A stretch of 5,973 nucleotides of DNA from Saprospiraceae bacterium (lineage in GTDB: Bacteria; Bacteroidota; Bacteroidia; Chitinophagales; Saprospiraceae), in assembly GCA_017995875.1 (NCBI GenBank), contig JAGOIB010000130.1, positions 1-5,973 of the forward strand, written 5' to 3'. A program made the position numbers and the translations under genes. Within the stretch, counting starts at the first letter, position 1. Each line of letters begins with the position of its first letter. The notes under the pieces were generated by a model that had not been told where the DNA came from, made no database searches, and saw nothing but the letters and a program-made list of their open reading frames with translations. Below, in pieces: positions 1 through 5,844 of the stretch.

Positions 1-891
1 CCATGAAGAAGGCATATCCATTAGAAAGAGTAACGGGCTGGTGGTCCCTGAATGATGGGCATCCGGATTGACATCTATAAATCCATTAAGAGAATCTACT
101 TGCCATTGATACGTGGACGGAGTATCACGTGTTTCTGCAAAAAGATAAGCATCCCCTGAAGGGCAAAGTAATCTTAAACTATCAATAAATATGTTAAAGG
201 TATCCCGCCAGACACAATCGTTTTCCAAATCCATAGTGTCATATACAAGGGTTAATTCCAGAAAATAAGTTCCACCTTCAAGCCCTTCAAACAAATCTTC
301 CTGATCGTTTTCTTCGGCAGGAAAACCAATATCGTTTGTGCCACTCCCAAAATCATCATCATACGGTGTGAAGGCAAAATCCCAATTGTAATTCAGTAGG
401 ACAGGAGGGCTTATAACTTGTACTATTTGTATACCTCCGGTCAATTTACATAGACCAACAGAATCAATGATTGTTGTCGCATAAAACACTGGATCCTCGA
501 CGGTAGTTGATCCAATGATGGAGCATCCTAAAGTATCTGTAATCAGTAAAGCATAAGTTCCCGCAGGTATTGAATCTAAAGCATTTGTACCATCGTCATT
601 GAATACATCATTTTGTGGGGTGCTGAGGTCATCCCAGTCAAAAGTATATGGTGGTGTACCATTGATGAGAAATGCAGTATCAAAAACAATACTGCCATTG
701 GATTCATTTTGACAACTGGTGGCACTATTCGAAAATCCCCCAGGAAGTAATTCAATGGTACATGTTAGAGGTAAAGGAGAGTAGTTTTTTTGATTTACGA
801 AAAATACTTCGGATGTATGATATAAAAAGTACGATCCGGCAAGGTGGGCTCCGAACAAATAAATATTAATTAACCATGAAGCAAAAGACAT
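1..891 (-). CDS. SprB-repeat / Ig-like surface protein, 3' part outside window
   Basis: The minus-strand frame is open from 900 to the window edge, giving 297 residues from the ATG at 891-889; a stop (TAG, 901-903) lies just upstream in frame. Residues about 60-123 resemble an SprB repeat: a Cys, then GTPPYTFDWDD (78-88), then PAGTYALLITDTLGC (109-123). Residues about 148-226 look like a diverged second copy (NYNWDFAF, EGGTYFLELTLVYD). From about 243 the pattern CPSGDAYLF..TYQWQVD..GFIDV...SG matches the Ig-like modules common in Bacteroidota secreted proteins. Such proteins are usually long cell-surface or gliding-type adhesins exported by type IX secretion, with a C-terminal sorting domain; that end is not in view. 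The first 40 residues are odd: the hydrophobic start (MSFASWLINIYLFGAHLAGS) has no basic residue and is a poor signal peptide, so the start is uncertain, or the 5' end may be decayed. It lies 63 bp downstream of the glycosyltransferase on the same strand. The specific role is unknown. Confidence 0.8.
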   Translation of the reverse strand, partial: MSFASWLINIYLFGAHLAGSYFLYHTSEVFFVNQKNYSPLPLTCTIELLPGGFSNSATSCQNESNGSIVFDTAFLINGTPPYTFDWDDLSTPQNDVFNDDGTNALDSIPAGTYALLITDTLGCSIIGSTTVEDPVFYATTIIDSVGLCKLTGGIQIVQVISPPVLLNYNWDFAFTPYDDDFGSGTNDIGFPAEENDQEDLFEGLEGGTYFLELTLVYDTMDLENDCVWRDTFNIFIDSLRLLCPSGDAYLFAETRDTPSTYQWQVDSLNGFIDVNPDAHHSGTTSPLLFLMDMPSSW

Positions 892-954
892 ATTTATTGA
901 CTATAGCATTTATCAAAACCGTGACACTATTACCAGAATGGTCCCAAAAGGTAT

Positions 955-2082
955 TCAACTTTTCGCAAACCTGTATAAAATCGAATATACCTGAGCTGCT
1001 GTCTTGTCCCAGGAGAAATACTTACTTCGGTCGTTTCCGAGAATTATCATTTCTTTTCTCAATGCATCATCATTACTAAACTTTTCCATGTGATTAGCTA
1101 ATTGCCCGGCATCCATCGGATCGAAAAGCAAAGCTGCATTACCTGCCACTTCAGGAAGAGATGACACATTACTACATATGACCGGTACGCCACATGCCAT
1201 CGCTTCGACAAGAGGTAAACCGAAGCCTTCATACAAACTCGGATAGATCATCGCTTCTGCACTTGCCACAAGAGCAGTTGCTTCAGCAGTGGCGATATAG
1301 CCGAGGAAATGAATGGAATCTTTCCATTTGCTTTCAGCTATCGCTTTAAATACTTCTTCGGTGTGCCAGGAAGCGCGGCCGGCAAGAACAAGTTGATGGT
1401 CTGAAGGGTATGACGATTTGAATTGTTCAAATGCTTTGACGAGTGTCAATATATTTTTGCGAGGATGGATGGCCCCCAGATATACAAAATAAGGTTTGCC
1501 ATTTGTGTACTGATCTCTTGTATGTTTCTTTTGTTCTTCGATGATTGGTTTGTAAGCATCAGTGATACCATTGTACACCACCGATATTTTATCCGGATGA
1601 ATATTGTACCCTGCGATCAATTCACTTTTGGAAAATTCAGATACGGTAATGATATGGTCTGTATACGCCAGGTAACGACCCATCCATTTTTTATAAAAGG
1701 CCCGTATCCGCGGTTGAAGGTGTTCCGGATAACGTAAGTACGCGACATCATGCACCATCGATACTTTTGGAATGCTCATCCCAAGTGGAATAAATCCATC
1801 GGGACTGAAGAAGATATCTGCTTTTTGTTTTAATACATTCTTTCGCACAGAGTGATCAAGCCAATAGCGGATCAGGACGGGGAGCCTGGTGACAGGGTGA
1901 AATGAATGAGGTGTAACATTTGAACCATGCACAAACTTCGAATCATATTTTCTGTCAAAATAATAATCAAACTGATCATCAGGATGTGATCTTGCCAAAC
2001 GACCCATCACTTCATCTGTTACGATGCCAACACCTTCGAGGCGATCAACTAACAAGTGTCTGGCATTTACGGCAATCCTCAT
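955..2082 (-). CDS. Glycosyltransferase family 4 (GT-B fold)
   Basis: This 375-residue protein should transfer a sugar from a nucleotide-sugar donor to a glycan or lipid-linked acceptor at the cytoplasmic face of the inner membrane, as GT4 enzymes do in O-antigen, capsule or exopolysaccharide assembly. The N-terminal Rossmann half begins MRIAVNARHLLVDRLEGVG (1-19), with the glycine-rich acceptor-side loop at 16-20. HDVAYLRYPE (111-120) and TVSEFSKSEL (146-155) follow. The donor-binding half starts at about 198 with YLGAIHPRKN (201-210; R208 and K209 are the likely phosphate contacts). The E-x7-E motif is EGFGLPLVE (E285 and E293), then GVPVICSNVSSLPEVAGNAALLFDP (298-322, in part). There is no signal peptide or membrane segment. 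The frame stays open upstream to 2286, but those 68 extra codons are translated 22-bp repeat; the conserved beta-1 strand begins at the ATG at 2082-2080, so that start is chosen. It is divergent from nadB. Sugar and acceptor specificity cannot be read from sequence. Confidence 0.93.
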   Translation of the reverse strand: MRIAVNARHLLVDRLEGVGIVTDEVMGRLARSHPDDQFDYYFDRKYDSKFVHGSNVTPHSFHPVTRLPVLIRYWLDHSVRKNVLKQKADIFFSPDGFIPLGMSIPKVSMVHDVAYLRYPEHLQPRIRAFYKKWMGRYLAYTDHIITVSEFSKSELIAGYNIHPDKISVVYNGITDAYKPIIEEQKKHTRDQYTNGKPYFVYLGAIHPRKNILTLVKAFEQFKSSYPSDHQLVLAGRASWHTEEVFKAIAESKWKDSIHFLGYIATAEATALVASAEAMIYPSLYEGFGLPLVEAMACGVPVICSNVSSLPEVAGNAALLFDPMDAGQLANHMEKFSNDDALRKEMIILGNDRSKYFSWDKTAAQVYSILYRFAKS

Positions 2083-2090
2083 CGAATGAC

Positions 2091-2110
2091 TATTGAATGG
2101 GCACAAAATA
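2091..2110 (-). promoter_or_regulatory. Candidate -7 element and leader of the glycosyltransferase gene
   Basis: Read on the minus strand, TATTTTG (2110-2104) is one base short of the Bacteroidota -7 consensus TAnnTTTG. It is followed after 3 nt by CCATTCAATA (2100-2091), 8 nt before the glycosyltransferase ATG. The decamer recurs as an exact inverted copy in the nadB leader (2353-2362). I saw no convincing -33 TTTG at the usual distance, so this is a candidate resting mainly on the symmetry with the nadB side. Confidence 0.35.
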
Positions 2111-2137
2111 AGCCAAATGGATGGAGCGTCGCATTTA

Positions 2138-2334
2138 TTTCGCACGGAGAACACGGAGATTTCGCACGGAGAACATGGAGATATCGCACGGAGAGCGCGG
2201 AGATTTCGCACGGAGAACACGGAGATTTCGCACAGAGAACACGGAGATTTCGCACAGAGAACACGGAGATATCGCACGGAGAACACGGAGATATCGCACG
2301 GAGAGCGTGGAGAATTTCACGGAGTACACGGAGA
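2138..2334. repeat. 22-bp tandem repeat array, nine copies
   Basis: Nine head-to-tail units occupy 2138-2159, 2160-2181, 2182-2203, 2204-2225, 2226-2247, 2248-2269, 2270-2291, 2292-2313 and 2314-2334 (the last is 21 bp). The consensus unit is TTTCGCACGGAGA followed by ACACGGAGA; the octamer CACGGAGA therefore occurs twice per unit, with 9/13 spacing. Variants include TAT for TTT (units 3, 7, 8), CACAGAGA (units 5, 6), CATGGAGA (unit 2) and AGCGCGG or AGCGTGG (units 3, 8). There are no spacers, so this is not CRISPR. The consensus unit has no stop codon in any of six frames, and 22 is not a multiple of 3, which makes long false reading frames on both strands. It fills most of the divergent glycosyltransferase-nadB intergenic region. 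Similar CACGGAGA-rich arrays are seen in other environmental bacterial genomes; their function is unknown. Confidence 0.95.
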
Positions 2335-2343
2335 TTTAACCGC

Positions 2344-2362
2344 TATCTTTGACCATTCAATA
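2344..2362 (+). promoter_or_regulatory. Candidate nadB promoter (-7 element) and leader
   Basis: TATCTTTG at 2344-2351 matches the Bacteroidota -7 consensus TAnnTTTG exactly and lies 22 nt before the nadB ATG, implying a leader of roughly 15-20 nt. One base later comes CCATTCAATA (2353-2362), the exact inverted copy of the decamer at 2091-2100 in the glycosyltransferase leader. The -33 position would fall in the last 22-bp repeat units, where no good TTTG is visible. The decamer would lie around the transcription start, so it could be a transcribed leader element or an operator; that part is inference. Confidence 0.5.
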
Positions 2363-2373
2363 CAATCAAATTC

Positions 2374-3984
2374 ATGGGAGAAGCCAGAAAAACAGACGTC
2401 CTTATCCTTGGTTCCGGAATAGCGGGACTGACTTGTGCTATAAAGATTGCAGAGGCGAGGCCGGACCTGAAGATTACAGTCATGACTAAAGCGGTCAAGG
2501 ATGAAAGCAATACCCGTTATGCTCAGGGAGGCGTTGCTGCCGTATGGAATGAAAAGATTGATACAGAGGAAAAACATGTGGCCGATACACTGGACGCCGG
2601 AGATGGATTGTGTGATGAAGAAGTGGTGAAAATGGTAGTAGAAGAAGGCCCGATCAGGGTGCGTGAGCTAATCGAATGGGGCACCAGGTTTGATAAAGAA
2701 AAGGGTGGTGAATATGACCTCGGGCGTGAAGGTGGCCATAGTGAAAACCGTATCCTTCACTACAAGGATATCACGGGTTGGGAAATCCAACGAACGCTTG
2801 TGGAGAAATCGAGTCAGTTTAAGAATATTGAAATCCGGGAAAATTGTTTTTCTATAGATCTTCTGACCCAACATCACCTGGGATATAATATCACCAGGGT
2901 GACACCGGGTATTGAATGTTATGGCGTGTATGCTTTGAATAAAACCAATCTCGATGTGGAGACACATCTTGCGAGAGTGACGGTTATTGCCACCGGAGGT
3001 GCGGGGCAGATATACAGGGCAACGACCAATCCTGTCATCGCAACAGGTGATGGTATGGCGATGATGTACAGAGCCAAAGGCCGGATGAGCAATATGGAGT
3101 TTGTGCAATTTCATCCTACATCATTATACAGCCCCGCGGTAGAAAGTCAGGCATTTCTTATCTCGGAAGCAGTGCGCGGATTTGGTGGTGTATTGCGCAC
3201 AAGGGATGGAAAAGAGTTCATGGAAAAATATGATGAACGAAAAAGTCTTGCGCCCAGGGATATTGTAGCACGTGCGATTGACAATGAAATGAAAATACGC
3301 GGAGATGAGTATGTGTATCTCGATTGTCGTCACCTCAATATGGAAGAATTCAAAGTACATTTTCCTAATATCTATGAGAAATGCATGGAGGAAGGAATTG
3401 ATGTGTCAAAACAGATGATTCCTGTGGTCCCGGCATGTCATTATTTCTGTGGTGGGATATTGGTAGACAAAGCTGGACGCACTTCCATCAACAGACTTTA
3501 TTCCGCAGGTGAATGCACTGCCTCAGGATTGCATGGCGCCAACCGGCTTGCTTCCAATTCATTGCTTGAAGGATTGGTATATGGGCATAACATAGCGGAG
3601 GATGTGGTCAGTGCCATTGATTCGTTTACGTATAAAGAAGATATCCCTGATTGGGACGCCATGGGGACAACAGATCCAAAAGAGATGGTCCTCATTACCC
3701 AGAGTTGGAAAGAATTGAAAGATATCATGAGTAGTTATGTGGGGATCGTGCGATCGAATGTGCGTTTACAAAGAGCACTAGACCGATTGTGGCTGCTGTA
3801 TCAGGAAACAGAGACATTATATAACTCCACAACATTATCTCCACAACTATGCGAACTTCGTAATCTGATTACGATTGCTTACCTCGTGACGCGATCTGCA
3901 TCGATGAGGCACGAAAGCAGAGGGTTGCATTTTACAACCGATTTTCCGGAGCAACTTGATCATAAAGAGGAGACGCTGATGTAA
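2374..3984 (+). CDS. nadB: L-aspartate oxidase
   Basis: NadB is a cytoplasmic FAD enzyme that oxidises L-aspartate to iminoaspartate, which NadA condenses with dihydroxyacetone phosphate to quinolinate in de novo NAD synthesis. The 536 residues match the family's usual length. The FAD-binding Rossmann motif is GSGIAGLTCAIKIAE (13-27), followed by NTRYAQGGVAAV (46-57). Residues equivalent to E. coli substrate-site positions are present: E119 in REGGHS (118-123), H247 in QFHPTSLY (245-252), R295 in LAPRDIVARA, H356 in VPACHYFCGG, and R391 in GANRLASNSLLEGLVYG (388-404). SAGECTASGLHGANR (377-391) closes the flavin domain, and residues from about 430 form the helical C-terminal domain with VRLQRALDRL (463-472). 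The in-frame TGA at 2350-2352 makes the ATG at 2374 the first possible start. There is no sign of frameshift or decay. nadA and nadC are not in the window. The related fumarate reductase/SdhA flavoproteins are less likely given the NadB-type active site and C-terminal domain. Confidence 0.97.
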   Translation: MGEARKTDVLILGSGIAGLTCAIKIAEARPDLKITVMTKAVKDESNTRYAQGGVAAVWNEKIDTEEKHVADTLDAGDGLCDEEVVKMVVEEGPIRVRELIEWGTRFDKEKGGEYDLGREGGHSENRILHYKDITGWEIQRTLVEKSSQFKNIEIRENCFSIDLLTQHHLGYNITRVTPGIECYGVYALNKTNLDVETHLARVTVIATGGAGQIYRATTNPVIATGDGMAMMYRAKGRMSNMEFVQFHPTSLYSPAVESQAFLISEAVRGFGGVLRTRDGKEFMEKYDERKSLAPRDIVARAIDNEMKIRGDEYVYLDCRHLNMEEFKVHFPNIYEKCMEEGIDVSKQMIPVVPACHYFCGGILVDKAGRTSINRLYSAGECTASGLHGANRLASNSLLEGLVYGHNIAEDVVSAIDSFTYKEDIPDWDAMGTTDPKEMVLITQSWKELKDIMSSYVGIVRSNVRLQRALDRLWLLYQETETLYNSTTLSPQLCELRNLITIAYLVTRSASMRHESRGLHFTTDFPEQLDHKEETLM

Positions 3985-3985
3985 T

Positions 3986-4061
3986 CAGTTTCGAGTGTAC
4001 AGTATCGAGTTTGCAGTCATTGGCAATTGTGATCGGTAATCAGTATTCAGTAAGCGGTGTC
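3986..4061. repeat. Degenerate 7-bp repeat tract after nadB
   Basis: Starting two bases after the nadB stop codon, the sequence divides into consecutive heptamers. Five in perfect phase (3986-4020) all read C/G-AGT-NNN, for example CAGTTTC at 3986 and GAGTTTG at 4007. A diverged heptamer (4021-4027) and a 6-nt interruption follow. Four more (4034-4061) read C-A/G-GT-NNN, for example CGGTAAT at 4034 and CAGTATT at 4041. The unit is degenerate in its last three positions, so this is not a simple recent expansion. It carries no reading frame of note. Confidence 0.75.
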
Positions 4062-4075
4062 TTGTCCCAGAATAG

Positions 4076-4093
4076 GTTGACCTAAGGTCCAAC
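4076..4093. repeat. Imperfect 8-bp inverted repeat in the convergent region
   Basis: GTTGACCT (4076-4083) is complementary to AGGT plus CAAC (4085-4088 and 4090-4093), with a single A at the centre and one C bulged at 4089. A one-base loop cannot form a good RNA hairpin, so this looks more like a DNA-level palindrome (binding site or element end) than a terminator. It lies just after TGTCTTGTCCCAG (4058-4070). No protein or mobile element can be tied to it from this window. Confidence 0.5.
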
Positions 4094-4134
4094 GATGAAA
4101 TAAAAGGAATCGCGCAGAGTCGCAGTTTTTGAAT

Positions 4135-4185
4135 CAGTGATCGGTTGATTAGGCGACAGGTATTCAGTAATCGGTAATCAGTGTC
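4135..4185. repeat. Second degenerate 7-bp repeat tract between nadB and the peptidase gene
   Basis: CAGTGAT and CGGTTGA (4135-4148) are followed, after a 9-nt break, by four in-phase heptamers at 4158-4185, including CAGTAAT at 4165, CGGTAAT at 4172 and CAGTGTC at 4179. CGGTAAT is identical to the unit at 4034, and both tracts end in a GTGTC-type unit that runs into TGTCC (TGTCTTGTCC at 4058, TGTCGTGTCC at 4181). The rest of 3985-4267 holds no gene. It includes CGCGCAGAGTCGCAG (4111-4125), a short motif of the GC-rich dispersed type, and the palindrome at 4076-4093. Confidence 0.65.
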
Positions 4186-4199
4186 GTGTCCTTATTGAC

Positions 4200-4233
4200 T
4201 GATTTGTACAATCAATTAGGTATTTATTTTTTC
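4200..4233 (+). terminator. Weak terminator candidate downstream of nadB
   Basis: TGATT (4200-4204) and AATCA (4210-4214) can form a 5-bp AT-rich stem with a 5-nt loop. A T-rich stretch (TATTTATTTTTTC, 4221-4233) begins six bases later. The stem is short, lacks G-C pairs except one, and lies more than 200 bp after the nadB stop, so this is only the best candidate in the convergent region. Confidence 0.2.
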
Positions 4234-4260
4234 TCGAAACTCGAAACTGAAAACTCGAAA
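4233..4260. repeat. 7-bp repeat just after the peptidase stop codon
   Basis: Four in-phase heptamers: CTCGAAA at 4233, 4240 and 4254, and CTGAAAA at 4247. Read on the minus strand and re-phased, the units become GAGTTTC, CAGTTTC and GAGTTTT, which fit the same C/G-AGT-NNN pattern as the tract after nadB and the array upstream of the peptidase gene. It ends seven bases from the peptidase stop, so it lies in the peptidase 3' untranslated region. Confidence 0.8.
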
Positions 4261-4267
4261 CTTACTC

Positions 4268-5839
4268 CTAGTTCCTTCCTTCTACATCCACCTTAATCCG
4301 TTCGTCCCGATTGGCGAGTTCCCAGGCGTTGTGAAAAGCTAAACGTGTGATGGTTTCTGCCCTGGCAAATAGGATTTTGTCCGGAGTATCCGTAGGCCGG
4401 TGATAATCTTCATGTACACCTGAGAAAAAGAAAATAATAGGAATTCCGTTTTTTGCAAAATTGTAGTGGTCGGATCGGTAATAAAAACGATTGGGGTCAT
4501 CATCTCTGTTGTAGGTATAGTCCAGGTTGAGATGTGTGTATTGTTGATTGGCTGTTTCATTGATAGCATGAAGCTCGGTACTCAGGCGGTCTGAGCCGAT
4601 GACATAGGTATAATTGGGGTCAGCATGCATCGTATCCACACGACCGATCATATCGATATTGATATCCGCTACCGTTTCTTCCAAAGGGAAGACCGGATAT
4701 TCAGTATAATACTTCGAACCAAGTAAGCCTTTTTCTTCGCCGGTCATCAGCATACACAAGACACTTCGCCTTGGGCCATTTCCTTCTGTTTTGGCTTTGG
4801 CAAATGCCCTTGCTATTTCGAGTACGCCACTGGTGCCTGAAGCATTGTCATCGGCGCCGAAATAAATACTTTCCCCTCTGATGCCAAGGTGATCATAGTG
4901 GGCGGTTAGTATGACTACTTCATTATTCAACAGAGGATCTGTGCCTTTGATGAATCCTAATACATTGGCTCCTTTCAATGCCGTTATATCATGAACAGTG
5001 TTCCATTGAATGGATGCAGGAATAACCAGGTGAGCAGGCTTACCGGTTTTCGTTATTTTATTTCGCAGTTTTATAATTTTATTAATCTTCGTTCCGGCAA
5101 GTTTTTGACCTAATGTGGTGGAGATAATAGCACTGGGGAGATAGGCGGTCAATTGCTCTGTTGATCCCATGAGCATCGAACCGTTGATCAGATTTCTCCG
5201 GGCATACAAGACCATGTCCCTGAATTTTTCTTCAATGATCCAAACGGAGGCGGCGCCAGCCTTTTTTGCTGCTGCAAGTTTTTTCAAAGGATCCATTGAC
5301 CATTCAGAGATCGTATCTGTACCCGTTATTCTGAATAGACCATTCTTATCTCTTGGTTCACCTCCATAGATAAGAAGATGTTTCCCCCTGACATCGACAC
5401 CAGCATAATCAGAATACTTTGGATCATCTATTCCATATCCGAGAAATGTCAGTGAGGCGATATCAATAGGACCTGGTTGAACAGGAAAATATTGTGGTAT
5501 GGATAAATAGTCTTTCAGGTGTTCGATGGTATCTCCGGAAACCGTCAAATTGATTGCTTTCCATTTAATGCTTGAAAAGGTTACTTCCTGAAAAAAATCT
5601 CCATCACCGGGAATGGGTGGAATGCCAAAGGAAGAAAACTGGCCGGCGATGTAGTCTGCAGCTTTTTTATTTCCTTCCGTTCCCGTTTCTCTTCCTTGAA
5701 ATTCCTTTGAAGCCAGAGTAAAAACGTGTTCTTTCATCGCTTTAGCTTCAATACTCCTTGCGTATTGTTCACTTACTGCAATAAATTGAGCAAAGAGCCC
5801 TGAGGAGATGAATAGGAAGAGTGCTGTGAGAACCTTCAT
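4268..5839 (-). CDS. Exported M28-family zinc metallopeptidase with PA-type insert
   Basis: This is a predicted exported di-zinc aminopeptidase of family M28, which removes N-terminal residues from peptides in the periplasm or outside the cell. Residues 1-17 (MKVLTALFLFISSGLFA) are a signal peptide, probably cut to leave an N-terminal Gln. An N-terminal cap with FQGRETGTEGNKKAADYI (47-64) follows, then a protease-associated (PA) type insert at about 118-245 (FLGYGIDDPKYSDYAG, GKHLLIYGGEP, KKAGAASVWIIEE). The catalytic domain starts near 292. Expected zinc ligands and base are H314 (TAHYDHLG), D331 (GADDNASG), catalytic E368 and ligand E369 (TGEEKGLLGS), D396 (NIDMIGR) and H480 (VHEDYHRPTDTPDKI). 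All are present, so it should be active. There is no type IX C-terminal sorting domain; it ends DVEGRN. An in-frame TAA at 5857-5855 and the signal peptide fix the start at 5839. Its upstream region is a 7-bp repeat array and shows no recognisable promoter or ribosome binding site. It converges on nadB. Substrate preference is unknown. Confidence 0.95.
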   Translation of the reverse strand: MKVLTALFLFISSGLFAQFIAVSEQYARSIEAKAMKEHVFTLASKEFQGRETGTEGNKKAADYIAGQFSSFGIPPIPGDGDFFQEVTFSSIKWKAINLTVSGDTIEHLKDYLSIPQYFPVQPGPIDIASLTFLGYGIDDPKYSDYAGVDVRGKHLLIYGGEPRDKNGLFRITGTDTISEWSMDPLKKLAAAKKAGAASVWIIEEKFRDMVLYARRNLINGSMLMGSTEQLTAYLPSAIISTTLGQKLAGTKINKIIKLRNKITKTGKPAHLVIPASIQWNTVHDITALKGANVLGFIKGTDPLLNNEVVILTAHYDHLGIRGESIYFGADDNASGTSGVLEIARAFAKAKTEGNGPRRSVLCMLMTGEEKGLLGSKYYTEYPVFPLEETVADINIDMIGRVDTMHADPNYTYVIGSDRLSTELHAINETANQQYTHLNLDYTYNRDDDPNRFYYRSDHYNFAKNGIPIIFFFSGVHEDYHRPTDTPDKILFARAETITRLAFHNAWELANRDERIKVDVEGRN

Positions 5840-5844
5840 GGTGG

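Noticed and set aside
1000..1012. TGTCTTGTCCCAG repeated exactly at 4058-4070
   Set aside because: The first copy is inside conserved glycosyltransferase coding sequence; one shared 13-mer in a 6-kb window can occur by chance and the flanks do not match.
876..1079. Plus-strand frame starting MKQKTYLLTIAFIK, resembling a signal peptide
   Set aside because: Only the first 26 residues precede the antisense overlap; the rest is opposite the conserved 3' end of the glycosyltransferase gene and shows no domain. It is most likely chance, though the start is signal-like.
1423..1737. Plus-strand 104-residue frame opposite the glycosyltransferase
   Set aside because: It is entirely antisense to a conserved enzyme, has no domain and no leader signal; treated as a shadow. 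The same holds for the minus-strand frames within nadB at 2668-3114, 3124-3360 and 3498-3728.
2138..2334. CRISPR array
   Set aside because: The units are contiguous 22-bp copies without unique spacers, and there are no cas genes in the window.
2056..2422. Several overlapping plus-strand reading frames (about 72-109 residues, Arg/Glu/His-rich) across the 22-bp array
   Set aside because: They are translations of a repeat that is stop-free in every frame, overlap each other and run into the glycosyltransferase or nadB 5' ends; none has a recognisable domain.
4111..4130. Hairpin terminator at GCGCAGAGTCGC followed by a short T run
   Set aside because: The stem is only 3 bp (GCG/CGC) with a 6-nt loop, too weak to call a terminator.
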